Assembly: GCF_000281895.1 (NCBI RefSeq)
Contig: NZ_CM001558.1
Location: 1,926,556-1,990,555 of the forward strand
DNA: 64,000 nt
Direction of reading: 5' to 3'
Source of the DNA: Pseudomonas fluorescens Q2-87
GTDB lineage: Bacteria; Pseudomonadota; Gammaproteobacteria; Pseudomonadales; Pseudomonadaceae
Position 1 is the first letter of the stretch; each line of letters opens with the position of its first letter. A program made the position numbers and the translations under genes. This document shows, in pieces, positions 17,032 through 25,584 of this stretch. The notes below the pieces were generated by a model that was given only the letters and a program-made list of their open reading frames with translations, searched no databases and had not been told where the DNA came from.

Positions 17032-17041
17032 GGAGTCGATG

Positions 17042-17314
17042 ATGGAATGGATGAACTGGACCGCCCCTACGGCGGCATTCTTCGGGGTCATTGCCTTGTT
17101 GCTGGCGGGCATGACCACTTGGGAGTTGCGTTCGCCGAGCATCCCTCGGCGGGGTTTCTTGCCGATTGTCACCACCCGTGGCGATCGGTTGTTTATCGGT
17201 CTTCTCGGTAGCGCCTACCTGCACCTGTTGGTGATCGGCGCTACCGACTGGAGCATCTGGATAGCGTTCGCGTTGTCCCTGGTGTGGCTGTTGGCAGTGA
17301 TGCGGTGGGGCTAG
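17042..17314 (+). CDS. glpU: DUF2160 small membrane protein of the glycerol ABC operon
   Basis: A 90-aa protein with three hydrophobic segments (about 11-25, 48-65 and 69-88) and the motif 'TTWELRSPSIPRRGFLPIVTTRGDRLFIGLL' across its loop. This matches DUF2160, which is nearly always found between permease and binding-protein genes of this importer. Role unknown, possibly an accessory membrane subunit. AGGAG at 17031-17035 favours the ATG at 17042 over the adjacent ATG at 17039. Confidence 0.85.
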   Translation: MEWMNWTAPTAAFFGVIALLLAGMTTWELRSPSIPRRGFLPIVTTRGDRLFIGLLGSAYLHLLVIGATDWSIWIAFALSLVWLLAVMRWG

Positions 17315-17362
17315 TCGCGAAGGTTCGACGATCAGGCTCTTAAACCCAAACAGGAGGTCTCT

Positions 17363-19105
17363 ATGTTCGATAAAAACAATAAGCTGCGACATAGCGTTTC
17401 ATTGGCAGCCGTGCTGGCACTCAGCGGGCTGAGTGCTGCGGCCTGGGCCGACGCTTATGAAGACGCCGCTAAAAAATGGATTGGTAGTGAATTCAAGCCG
17501 TCGACCCTGACAGCCGAGCAACAACTCGAAGAACTGAAGTGGTTCATCAAGGCCGCCGAGCCGTTTCGTGGCATGAAGATCAACGTGGTGTCGGAGACCC
17601 TCACCACCCACGAGTACGAATCCAAAGTGTTGGCCAAGGCCTTCGCCGAGATCACCGGCATCCAGATCAACCACGACTTGCTGCAGGAAGGCGATGTGGT
17701 TGAGAAACTGCAAACCCAGATGCAGTCCGACAAGAACATCTATGACGGCTGGGTCAACGACTCGGACCTGATCGGTACGCACTTCCGCTACGGCAAGACC
17801 GAAGCGATCACCGACCTGATGGCCAACGAGGGCAAGGCCTACACCTCGCCAACCCTGGACCTGAAGGACTTCATCGGCACATCGTTCACCACCGCGCCGG
17901 ACGGCAAGCTCTATCAACTGCCCGACCAACAATTCGCCAACCTGTACTGGTTCCGTGCGGACTGGTTCGAGCGCGCGGACCTGAAAGCCAAGTTCAAGGA
18001 AAAATACGGCTACGAGCTGGGTGTACCGGTGAACTGGTCGGCCTATGAAGACATCGCCAAGTTCTTCTCCGAAGACGTCAAGGAGATCGATGGCAAGCGC
18101 GTCTACGGCCACATGGACTACGGCAAGAAAGACCCGTCCCTGGGCTGGCGCTTCACCGATGCCTGGTTCTCCATGGCCGGTGGCGGCGACAAGGGCCTGC
18201 CTAACGGTTTGCCGGTGGACGAGTGGGGCATTCGCGTCGAAGACTGCCATCCGGTCGGCTCCAGCGTCACCCGTGGCGGCGACACCAACGGCCCAGCGGC
18301 TGTGTTCGCCACCACCAAATACGTGGACTGGCTGAAGAAATACGCGCCACCGGAAGCGGCGGGCATGACCTTCTCCGAATCCGGACCGGTGCCGGCCCAG
18401 GGCAACATCGCCCAGCAGATTTTCTGGTACACCGCCTTCACCGCCGACATGACCAAACCGGGCCTGCCGGTGGTGAACGCCGACGGCACGCCGAAATGGC
18501 GCATGGCACCTTCGCCACGCGGCCCATACTGGGAACAGGGCATGAAGCTGGGGTATCAGGACGTGGGTTCGTGGACGTTCATGAAGTCCACGCCTGAGAA
18601 ACAGAAACTCGCGGCCTGGCTGTATGCGCAGTTCGTGACCTCGAAAACCGTGTCGCTGAAGAAAACCATCGTCGGCCTGACGCCGATTCGTGAGTCGGAC
18701 ATCAACTCCCAGGCGATGACCGACCTGGCGCCGAAACTCGGTGGCCTGGTGGAGTTCTACCGCAGCCCGGCCCGTGTGCAATGGACCCCGACCGGGACCA
18801 ACGTGCCGGACTATCCACGCTTGGCGCAACTGTGGTGGAGCCACATCGCCGAAGCGGCCAGCGGCGAGAAGACCCCGCAACAGGCCCTCGACGGCTTGGC
18901 CAAGGACCAGGACGCAATCATGACCCGCCTGGAACGCTCCAAGGCCCAGGCCACCTGCGCCCCGAAAATGAACCCCGAGCGCGACGCGCAATACTGGTTC
19001 GATCAACCGGGCGCACCGAAGCCGAAACTGGCGAACGAGAAGCCTAAAGGCGAAACCGTAAGCTACGCCGAACTGCTGAAATCCTGGGAGGCGGCCCGCA
19101 AGTAA
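17363..19105 (+). CDS. glpV: Glycerol-type ABC importer substrate-binding protein
   Basis: A 580-aa periplasmic binding protein, long for a family-1 solute-binding protein but normal for this importer. A Sec signal peptide ends near residue 30 ('LSAAAWA-DA'). The mature protein has typical sugar-binding features ('INHDLLQEGDVVEKLQTQ', 'YQLPDQQFANLYWFRADWF'). A strong AGGAGG precedes the ATG. The gene ends the operon and is followed by a hairpin terminator. Glycerol as ligand is inferred from operon identity; other small polyols remain possible. Confidence 0.9.
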   Translation: MFDKNNKLRHSVSLAAVLALSGLSAAAWADAYEDAAKKWIGSEFKPSTLTAEQQLEELKWFIKAAEPFRGMKINVVSETLTTHEYESKVLAKAFAEITGIQINHDLLQEGDVVEKLQTQMQSDKNIYDGWVNDSDLIGTHFRYGKTEAITDLMANEGKAYTSPTLDLKDFIGTSFTTAPDGKLYQLPDQQFANLYWFRADWFERADLKAKFKEKYGYELGVPVNWSAYEDIAKFFSEDVKEIDGKRVYGHMDYGKKDPSLGWRFTDAWFSMAGGGDKGLPNGLPVDEWGIRVEDCHPVGSSVTRGGDTNGPAAVFATTKYVDWLKKYAPPEAAGMTFSESGPVPAQGNIAQQIFWYTAFTADMTKPGLPVVNADGTPKWRMAPSPRGPYWEQGMKLGYQDVGSWTFMKSTPEKQKLAAWLYAQFVTSKTVSLKKTIVGLTPIRESDINSQAMTDLAPKLGGLVEFYRSPARVQWTPTGTNVPDYPRLAQLWWSHIAEAASGEKTPQQALDGLAKDQDAIMTRLERSKAQATCAPKMNPERDAQYWFDQPGAPKPKLANEKPKGETVSYAELLKSWEAARK

Positions 19106-19127
19106 AACGCCATCCGCAATGAATGAA

Positions 19128-19153
19128 CGGCACCGTAAGGTGCCGTTTTTTTT
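19128..19153 (+). terminator. Rho-independent terminator of the glycerol ABC operon
   Basis: CGGCACC-GTAA-GGTGCCG followed by eight T residues, 22 bases after the last stop codon. A textbook terminator. Confidence 0.93.
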
Positions 19154-19188
19154 CGGTGCGCAGAATCTAAAGCGACCCCACATCAACG

Positions 19189-19276
19189 GTGGGAGCGGGC
19201 TTGCTCGCGAAGGCGCCATAACATTCTAAATCAATGCAAACTGACCCACCGCTTTCGCGAGCAAGCCCGCTCCCAC
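19189..19276. repeat. REPIN
   Basis: GTGGGAGCGGGCTTGCTCGC with an inverted copy ending at 19276, between the ABC operon terminator and the convergent hydrolase gene. Confidence 0.85.
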
Positions 19277-19338
19277 AAAGAATTTGTGGTGCGCCCATTA
19301 CCTGCAAACACCCCACAGGATCTCCAAGGGTTTGAGTA

Positions 19339-20286
19339 TTAGCCGGGCTTGGCGGAGCTTGGCTGGGCGCGTCCGGCGACGGGTGTTGGGGCCGGTTTCA
19401 TCAGGGCGTCGAGTGCCTGCCGGTAGGTTCGGCCCGCCAGGCTCATGCTGTTGTTGTGGGTGGCGCCGGGCACCAGCAGCAGGCGCTTGGGTTCCTTGGC
19501 GGCGTTGAACAGTTGTTCGCTGAAGCGCGGCGGGACGTAGCGATCGGCGGCGCCATGGACGATCAACAGCGGCATATTGATTTCGTGGATTTTGTCGATC
19601 GAGTCGAATTTCTGCGACAGCAACCAGCGTACCGGCAGGGAGGTGTCCGCCATGGCGGTGGCGACGTCACCCAGCGAGGTGAACGTCGATTCGATGATCA
19701 GCCCCCGCACCGGCACGACGCTGCCGTTTTTCGCAGCCTTCTGGCCGAGTTCCGCAGCGAGGTCCACGGCCACTGCGCCGCCCAGGGAATGGCCGTAGAT
19801 CAGCCGCAAGGCCGGGTCCGGTTGCAGCGCTTCAAGGCGCTCCCAGGCGATCCGTGCGTCTTCATAAACGCTGGCTTCCGACGGCAAGTCGCCATGGCTT
19901 TTACCGAAGCCACGGTAATCGATGGCCAGCACCGAAAACCCCAGGGCCCGCAACTGCTCGATACGGAACAATTGGCCGGTCAGGTTCCAGCGCACGCCAT
20001 GCAAGTACAGGATCGCTGGCGCGTTCTTGCGTTCGGCCGGCCACCACCAGCCGTGGATGTTTTCTCCAGCCTTGAAACGCTTGGGCTTGAGATCGAATTC
20101 CTGCAAGCCAGTTGGCAAGCCACTGAACCAGGTCGCCGTCCCCGGCTCGATGCGAAAGACCAGCTCCCGCTCCTTGTGCTGCAACACACTGCAGCCCACC
20201 GGCAGCCCGACCACCAGCAAGGCCATGCACAGTGACGCCAGCCAACGCCGGCGCAGGCGAGAGAGCAAAGGTAAAAGCATCGACAT
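19339..20286 (-). CDS. Lipid-anchored alpha/beta hydrolase (Bem46/ABHD13-like)
   Basis: A 315-aa protein. The N-terminal hydrophobic segment (about 16-31) ends in 'LPVGC', a lipobox, so it is probably a lipoprotein. The hydrolase core has 'YLHGVRWN' (oxyanion region), the nucleophile elbow GHSLGG near residue 167, an Asp in 'VHGAADRYVPP' and a His in 'PGATHNN', completing the triad. The pattern is that of Bem46-type hydrolases, whose substrates are mostly unknown. The C-terminal 20 residues are Pro/Ala-rich and probably flexible. It stands alone, convergent with the ABC operon. Confidence 0.85.
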   Translation of the reverse strand: MSMLLPLLSRLRRRWLASLCMALLVVGLPVGCSVLQHKERELVFRIEPGTATWFSGLPTGLQEFDLKPKRFKAGENIHGWWWPAERKNAPAILYLHGVRWNLTGQLFRIEQLRALGFSVLAIDYRGFGKSHGDLPSEASVYEDARIAWERLEALQPDPALRLIYGHSLGGAVAVDLAAELGQKAAKNGSVVPVRGLIIESTFTSLGDVATAMADTSLPVRWLLSQKFDSIDKIHEINMPLLIVHGAADRYVPPRFSEQLFNAAKEPKRLLLVPGATHNNSMSLAGRTYRQALDALMKPAPTPVAGRAQPSSAKPG

Positions 20287-20463
20287 GATTCGCTACGTGA
20301 GACAAAGGATGCCTTTTAGCAGAATTCCTTCACGCGATGGAGGGATTTCGGACGGTTCACATCAGGCTCCCTAAGCCCTGGACAGACGTCCGGCATTCCA
20401 ATCGAACTTAGCCCACCCACCTCACTCGAAAATTCATGACCCATGAACATCGAGGAGCACGCC

Positions 20464-20700
20464 ATGACAACCCAGCAATCCAATGGACAAGCGCGGCCTG
20501 GCGAGGGCGCAGGGGCCGTGCCAGCGAAGGACGCGAACGGCGAGCCGGTCGAGGTCGTGAAACGGGATATACAGGACCCCAACCAGGCCACCGACAACGT
20601 GGACAAGGCGGTCACGCCCACCTCCATCAGGAGTCGGGAACAAGATGCCGAAAAGTTGCAAGACAAGGTTTCAGAGGTGGAAAAGAAACTCGATCGTTGA
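20464..20700 (+). CDS. 78-aa hydrophilic protein of unknown function
   Basis: The ATG at 20464 follows GAGGAG about 7 bases upstream; an in-frame ATG at 20443 lacks a site. The N-terminal half is Gly/Ala/Gln-rich and disordered-looking. The C-terminal 'SREQDAEKLQDKVSEVEKKL' should form a charged helix or short coiled coil. No membrane segment or known domain. It is a single gene converging on the exopolysaccharide locus. Confidence 0.65.
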   Translation: MTTQQSNGQARPGEGAGAVPAKDANGEPVEVVKRDIQDPNQATDNVDKAVTPTSIRSREQDAEKLQDKVSEVEKKLDR

Positions 20701-20726
20701 AGCGTGGCTGTGCGCCAAAGGCACGA

Positions 20727-21521
20727 TCAATGGATATCCCAATACTCAGCCAACGCCATGATCTGCACCGCGGCGCCATAAGCCACCATCGGCACACCCG
20801 CCAGGCGCTTTTGCAGCACGAGGGTCAGTGAGTCCCCCGGAAGCAGGCTGGCGTCGCCAAAATCCCCGTCCAGTTGCAGCGGATGGACGATGACCTCCAG
20901 CGAACCTAGGCGCGGCGGCGCGGCGTGGTGCAGGTCGGCAGGCGTGCAGACGTAGTCGGCTGTCGCGCCGCACAGGCTGCGCATGCGGCGGTTGAGCAGG
21001 GTCTTGAAGATGCGTTTGCGCAGGTTCAGGTTTGCCCCGAGGTTGCGCGCCAGCCGCATGGGCACGCCTTGCCGGGCGGCGAAGCGCGCCACTACTTCCC
21101 CGATGGGCCAAATGTTGTGCACGTGTTGGTGGGAGTCGAGGTGGCTGGGACGCAGGCCATGGTCCAGGCAATGCTGCCATTGGGCCTGGAGTTCTTCTTC
21201 CACGGCGGCAAGGTCCTTCGAACCGAGGCGCAGGCAGTAACGGGACAGGTTCAGGTCGAATTCGCCGTTGGGGTTGCAGAACGCAGGCCGCGAAGTGATC
21301 GCCTGGCTCAGCGGCGAGCCATAACTGAGGTTGAAGTGCAAGCCGATACGCCCGTCGAGCAGTGGTTGGCGCGCCAGTTCACAAGCCTGCTCGAAACCCG
21401 GCATGTTGGCCATGGCCGTGGCGGAACTGATCACGCCTGCCTCGAAGGCCCGCAAGACAAGGGCGTTTTCGCTGTCGGTAAGGCCGAAGTCGTCAGCGTT
21501 GACGATCACTTGGCGAGGCAT
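20727..21521 (-). CDS. ChbG/HpnK-family carbohydrate deacetylase
   Basis: A 264-aa YdjC-fold metal-dependent deacetylase. The metal and catalytic motifs are present: NADDFG at residues 8-13, 'IGLHFNLS' near 59-66 and 'HLDSHQHVHN' near 127-136. ChbG removes N-acetyl groups from chitooligosaccharides and HpnK acts in hopanoid assembly. Here it ends the exopolysaccharide operon and overlaps the preceding acetyltransferase gene by 29 bases. Deacetylation of a polysaccharide repeat unit or lipid-linked intermediate is a reasonable inference. Confidence 0.85.
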   Translation of the reverse strand: MPRQVIVNADDFGLTDSENALVLRAFEAGVISSATAMANMPGFEQACELARQPLLDGRIGLHFNLSYGSPLSQAITSRPAFCNPNGEFDLNLSRYCLRLGSKDLAAVEEELQAQWQHCLDHGLRPSHLDSHQHVHNIWPIGEVVARFAARQGVPMRLARNLGANLNLRKRIFKTLLNRRMRSLCGATADYVCTPADLHHAAPPRLGSLEVIVHPLQLDGDFGDASLLPGDSLTLVLQKRLAGVPMVAYGAAVQIMALAEYWDIH

Positions 21522-22674
21522 CTTTGTTCTCCTGTTTTTGGATCAAGGACGATGCCGTCGTCTCGTTTTTTTTGGCCCGGCGCCTGCCGACCCACGGCTT
21601 CAGGCTCTTCCATAGCCGTAAGGCGAACCCCAGGAGCAGGCCGTCGAGCTGCCAGGAGTAGAAGCTCCAGCGCCAGTGCTCCAGTTGTCCGGTCATGCGT
21701 TCATGCAGTTGGTGGCTGGAGTTTTCAAGGCTGACCCGTGACGCATCGATCCACCGCCAGTTTTCGTCCAGGCCCCAGCGAATCCACTCTTCGAGCAATA
21801 CCCGGCCACTGCCCAGGTCCGCGTGCTGCGGCAAGAATGCCAGGTTGTAGTCGTACAATCGGCCTTGGTCCAGCAGGCCCAGGCGATAGCTGATGCATTC
21901 GCCGTTCAGCTCCAGCGTCACCACCCGCACCAGCCCTTGGGCAGCGAGGGCGGTGAAGGCGTGGGTCATCCATTGCCGGCGAATGGGGGTGGCGAAGATG
22001 CCGACACCTTCCTCACCTTTCCAGCTGGCGTCCTCGACATCGGCCAGGGCGCGCAACAATTGCCCCATGCTGATGGCGTCTGGCGTTATCCGGCGGATCT
22101 GTGCACCACACGCAGCGATTCGCTTGCGTGCTCGACGCAGCTTGTAGCGTGGATCGCCAGAGATCTCCTGATGGTCGCTGTCGCTGATCAGGTGCACCGG
22201 CACCCGGCAACTGAGTCGCCGCTCTCCGGTGGAACTCAGCGCCATCCAGGCGCTGAGGACGCTTTGCTCACCGACCGGCTCGATCACTTCATTCAATTGC
22301 AGTAATGCGTGAGGCAAGTGTTGGCGGATCTGCATCAGCGCCTGGCCCATGCCTTCGGCGTCCAGGCGTGCCAGCAGAGCGATGCGATCGGCCATTGGAA
22401 AACCCAAGTGATGCAGCACCCGAAACCCCAGCCCGCCGATACGTTCGAGTCCCGATATCAGGGGCAGGCAAAGACACAAAGTCTGGTCCCGCCAGCCGAG
22501 CAGCACACGCAATTGCTGCTCGGGCAACAGGGCGAACTCCGCCGCTTGCAGCCAGGCCAGGGTGTTGAACGGCGTTGCGTCGGCCACCTGGGTTCGCAGC
22601 TGTTCATAAGCTGATACAGGAAAGTCCGCCGCACCCAGCGAGCGACACCATTGGAACCGGATCGCCATGGGCAT
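21493..22674 (-). CDS. CelD/BcsL-type GNAT acetyltransferase
   Basis: A 393-aa protein of the Acetyltransf_6 (CelD/BcsL, FemAB-like) class. A first GNAT-like half ('PFNTLAWLQAAEFALL', 'LCLCLPLI') is followed by the conserved 'SGDPRYKLRRARKRI' and a second half with 'LELNGECISYRLGLLDQGRLYDYNLAFLP' split over strands. Such proteins occur in cellulose and exopolysaccharide loci and may acylate polymer or precursor. The ATG at 22674 shares a base with the stop of the upstream gene (TGATG). Its C-terminal tail is Lys/Arg-rich. Confidence 0.8.
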   Translation of the reverse strand: MPMAIRFQWCRSLGAADFPVSAYEQLRTQVADATPFNTLAWLQAAEFALLPEQQLRVLLGWRDQTLCLCLPLISGLERIGGLGFRVLHHLGFPMADRIALLARLDAEGMGQALMQIRQHLPHALLQLNEVIEPVGEQSVLSAWMALSSTGERRLSCRVPVHLISDSDHQEISGDPRYKLRRARKRIAACGAQIRRITPDAISMGQLLRALADVEDASWKGEEGVGIFATPIRRQWMTHAFTALAAQGLVRVVTLELNGECISYRLGLLDQGRLYDYNLAFLPQHADLGSGRVLLEEWIRWGLDENWRWIDASRVSLENSSHQLHERMTGQLEHWRWSFYSWQLDGLLLGFALRLWKSLKPWVGRRRAKKNETTASSLIQKQENKDASPSDRQR

Positions 22675-23363
22675 CAAGTCGCCGAAGCCGAGGCAGCCGG
22701 CTGGGCCGGTTTACGGAAGGCATCCAGTGCCGTGTCGGTGTAAGACGTATTGCGCAGGAACTGCCAGCGACCGAACAAGCGGTACAGGTGCGTAATCTGC
22801 CCGCGTTCCTGGAAGCCCATGCGAATATGCATCTTGATCGCCTGGGTGTTTTGCAAATCGCAGACGTCGACCATTGTGTTGCAACCCTGGTCCGCCATGA
22901 CCTTCCACACCTCCAGCTGCATGTCTGCCGATATTCTGGAACCCCAGTATTCACGGATCGCCTCGCCACCGAACTGAAAGTACTCGCCAGGCTTGATCGC
23001 AAAGTTGCAGTGATAGAAATGGCGATCGAAATAGTCCCGCGTACTGGCCCAGGCGAACCCCACGGTGTCGCCCTGATCATCCAGGTACATCAAGCCTGTG
23101 TAGCCTTCGGTCGCCAGCTCGCGCATGGTTTCGACACGGTCGCCGAAGTGTCGGGCAAAAGCATCGGCATTGCTGACCGTGATGTGCTCCAGGCGCATCG
23201 GGGGATAGGGCTTGAGGTTATGCGGCGGGAGCGGGGTCCGCACATCGTGCTCCAGCCACACCAGTCGGATGTGGGAAAACAGGTAGCGTCTGCATAGCTG
23301 CTTTAAAACGGTGTGCAGACCTTTTTTCTGGATGCGATCACACAATTTCTGCAGAGCGTTCAT
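22674..23363 (-). CDS. GNAT-family acetyltransferase in the EPS operon
   Basis: A 229-aa protein. The central region (about 75-190) reads as a GNAT fold: 'GLMYLDDQGDTVGFAWAS', then a helix and 'VDVCDLQNTQAIKMHIRMGF', the usual strand with the N-x-x-A-I-x-x-Y/H-x-x-x-GF acetyl-CoA signature. The N-terminal 40 residues are basic. The ATG at 23363 overlaps the stop of the glycosidase-like gene by 4 bases with AGGAGG upstream; a longer frame from 23468 is unsupported. A likely role is acetylation of a sugar in the repeat unit. Confidence 0.8.
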   Translation of the reverse strand: MNALQKLCDRIQKKGLHTVLKQLCRRYLFSHIRLVWLEHDVRTPLPPHNLKPYPPMRLEHITVSNADAFARHFGDRVETMRELATEGYTGLMYLDDQGDTVGFAWASTRDYFDRHFYHCNFAIKPGEYFQFGGEAIREYWGSRISADMQLEVWKVMADQGCNTMVDVCDLQNTQAIKMHIRMGFQERGQITHLYRLFGRWQFLRNTSYTDTALDAFRKPAQPAASASAT

Positions 23364-25327
23364 GGTGCCTCCTGACGGGTGGCAGGTTGGGGGGGAAGGG
23401 GAGCTGTCCAACCGAGGGCGAACACGGTTTCCCCTGGCAGGAGAAAACCGACCTGGCCGGCCTTGCAATCAAACGTAGCGCTTTGGCTGCGGTTGTCCGG
23501 GCCGAAATACAGCAGGGTCATGCCTGGTTGAGGGCAGGCCGTGCCGTCGAGGCTGACCTGATGGGCTCGTGTGCTTTTGTTCACACCCAGCAGACTGCGT
23601 TGCTTGCCGGTCGCCATGGCCAGTACATCGACTTCAAAAGCATCGTTGTCCAGGCGCAATACCTGATCGAGCCAGTGCTGTTGAATGAACTGCTGAGCCA
23701 GGCCCACGGGCTTGAGCTCGAAGTGCTGATCGTCCAGCACCCGCACCATGCCTTTGGGGTATTCAGGTTCGTCGGCGAGCATGAACCAGTTGAGCATGTC
23801 GAGCCATCCATCGGCGGAGGCGTTGATCGCCACCGATGTCCACCACAAGGCGGCGTAGTGGGTTTCCTGGTCGTAAGGGCTCAGGCTCGAGCCGCTGGAC
23901 ATGTTGGTCTGGTCCAACAGCAACGCCTTGCGGGGCCGGCCCTGGCGGTCCAATCCAACCAGGTTGGCGGCCTGCCGGACACTGTCGCGGTAGACCCGGG
24001 TCGCCAGCAGATCGCGGACCATCCATTCGTGCCAGGCCAGGGCGTCGATCTGGTCGTCGGACGTCGCGAGCAGGCGCCGTGCCCAGTCGATCCCGCGTTT
24101 GTCAGCCGCGTTGTCGACGAAGGGGCCGTTGGTGAACCGGGAGCTGGCGGGTATGGCGATGCGGACACCGGCGCGTGCGTTGGCGGGGTCGGCGCGGACC
24201 TGGGCAGCCATGCTCTGGAACAGTTGCTGGAAACTGGCGAAGTCCGGGTAGTTCAGGTTTGGCTCATCGGCAAAACTGAGGTAATGGAGGCCGTTGTTAC
24301 CCGAAGCCCGGGTCGACATGAGCCAGGCTTGCAAGCCGCTGAGACTGGTCCGGTCGGCCTGCAGATCGGCGCGGCGTTGGCTGGCGGCCAGCAAGGTAAT
24401 GTCTTGGCTGATGCCGAAGCGGTCCCGGTATAAGCGTCGAAAAGCATCTTCATGATTGGCCTTGGCCGCCATGACATCGACGAAGCTGTAGAGGGTGGCC
24501 GCCTGGGGTTTGAGCGCATCGAGCACTGGGTAGCTGGCGGGCGGCAATAACTCATAGGGCAGGTATATGCCCAGCTTGGGGGTCGTGCCGAGCGCCTCGG
24601 CATACAACGTCAGGTGGGTCTGCCCCGGATCCTGGCGCAGCGGTTGCAGGTGCGACGGGTCTTGGGCGAACAAGTTGGCGGTGCCGTCCAGCCAGAACGC
24701 GACCTTGCCGTTGCCTTGCAGACGCAGGCGCCAGATTTGGTCGACGTCCGCCACCGGGAGGGCCACCTGATCGAATTGCCAGTAGGCCCGGTATGGCTTG
24801 AGATTCACTTGCAACTGCTTTGTGTCGTCGACACGCCGGGCTTGCAGCGCATTTACGCCGCCGTGGAACTTGCCTGCCAGCACGGCCTGCTCGCCGGCTG
24901 CGACTTTGAAATACAACTCATCGCCATCGTGGGCCTCAGCACTGAAATGCACCTTGGCCGGGGCAAACAGGGCACGGGTACGCGGGTCGTGTTCAACGCT
25001 ATAGCGCCGAAAACTGTAGCCGGGGATTTCCAGCCGATAACTGGCGGTACCCGGCAGCAGCGGCCATTGCTGTTCGCCACGGGTCTGGTCCGCCTTGACC
25101 AGGCGTTCACCCACCAAACGTCCCTGGCCGTTGAGCAAGTAAAGATGTTCGGTATTGGCCTCGGCCTGCCACGCGGGCACCCAGCGCACGGTTACGCTGT
25201 CTGGCCGGTCGGTTTGCAGGTACAGGCTGCCGTCGCGGATACCGGTCCATTGCATGGACGCGCCATGGGCCACGAACGCCAGGGCCCAAAGTCCCAAAAA
25301 GACTCCCAGTTTCCACCTGCCCCGCAC
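23360..25327 (-). CDS. Secreted glycoside hydrolase-like protein of the EPS locus
   Basis: About 655 aa from a GTG at 25327 (start uncertain). A signal-like hydrophobic stretch 'LGVFLGLWALAFVAHGAS' comes first. A beta-rich N-terminal domain (about 30-250) is followed by a TIM-barrel-like region (about 255-560) with 'YLSFADEPNLNYPDF' and 'ALLLDQTNMSSGS', then a small beta domain. The D-E-P-N is reminiscent of the N-E-P acid/base motif of clan GH-A glycosidases (GH39-like). Probably trims or degrades the exopolysaccharide in the periplasm. The frame stays open for another 1.3 kb upstream across REP elements; I treat that as chance. Confidence 0.65.
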   Translation of the reverse strand: MRGRWKLGVFLGLWALAFVAHGASMQWTGIRDGSLYLQTDRPDSVTVRWVPAWQAEANTEHLYLLNGQGRLVGERLVKADQTRGEQQWPLLPGTASYRLEIPGYSFRRYSVEHDPRTRALFAPAKVHFSAEAHDGDELYFKVAAGEQAVLAGKFHGGVNALQARRVDDTKQLQVNLKPYRAYWQFDQVALPVADVDQIWRLRLQGNGKVAFWLDGTANLFAQDPSHLQPLRQDPGQTHLTLYAEALGTTPKLGIYLPYELLPPASYPVLDALKPQAATLYSFVDVMAAKANHEDAFRRLYRDRFGISQDITLLAASQRRADLQADRTSLSGLQAWLMSTRASGNNGLHYLSFADEPNLNYPDFASFQQLFQSMAAQVRADPANARAGVRIAIPASSRFTNGPFVDNAADKRGIDWARRLLATSDDQIDALAWHEWMVRDLLATRVYRDSVRQAANLVGLDRQGRPRKALLLDQTNMSSGSSLSPYDQETHYAALWWTSVAINASADGWLDMLNWFMLADEPEYPKGMVRVLDDQHFELKPVGLAQQFIQQHWLDQVLRLDNDAFEVDVLAMATGKQRSLLGVNKSTRAHQVSLDGTACPQPGMTLLYFGPDNRSQSATFDCKAGQVGFLLPGETVFALGWTAPLPPQPATRQEAP

Positions 25328-25334
25328 CGGCCCT

Positions 25335-25358
25335 ATCGCGAGCAAGATCGCTCCCACA
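25335..25358. repeat. Single REP element abutting the glycosidase-like start
   Basis: ATCGCGAGCAAGATCGCTCC is a half REPIN. It lies only 8 bases upstream of the proposed GTG start of the glycosidase-like gene, where the ribosome-binding site should be. It is the first of three REP elements in a 258-base gap inside the operon. Confidence 0.75.
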
Positions 25359-25402
25359 GTGGACCTAAGGTGGTAGCAGATATCGTGTCCGACACCGCCC
25401 CC

Positions 25403-25493
25403 CTGTGGGAGCGGGCTTGCTCGCGAAGACGGCGGTACATCCACCATCCTCGCAAGCAGACCCACCGCTTTCGCGAGCAAGCCCGCTCCCACA
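25403..25493. repeat. REPIN inside the EPS operon
   Basis: CTGTGGGAGCGGGCTTGCTC paired with an inverted copy ending at 25493. It lies between the flippase and glycosidase-like genes, the only large gap in the 18-kb operon. Confidence 0.85.
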
Positions 25494-25535
25494 ATGGATT
25501 GGGGGTGGTCGCAGATATTGCAATCCACACCAACC

Positions 25536-25565
25536 CCTGTGGGAGCGAGCTTGCTCGCGATGGCG
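25536..25565. repeat. Single REP element after the flippase gene
   Basis: CTGTGGGAGCGAGCTTGCTC followed by GCGATGGCGG, a half REPIN 20 bases downstream (minus-strand sense) of the flippase stop. Confidence 0.75.
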
Positions 25566-25584
25566 GTTTGGTTGGCGACGGTGT

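Noticed and set aside
17399..19219. 606-codon ORF antisense to the glycerol-binding protein
   Set aside because: It mirrors the codon bias of the real gene on the plus strand, which has signal peptide, ribosome-binding site and terminator; the antisense product has no recognisable domain.
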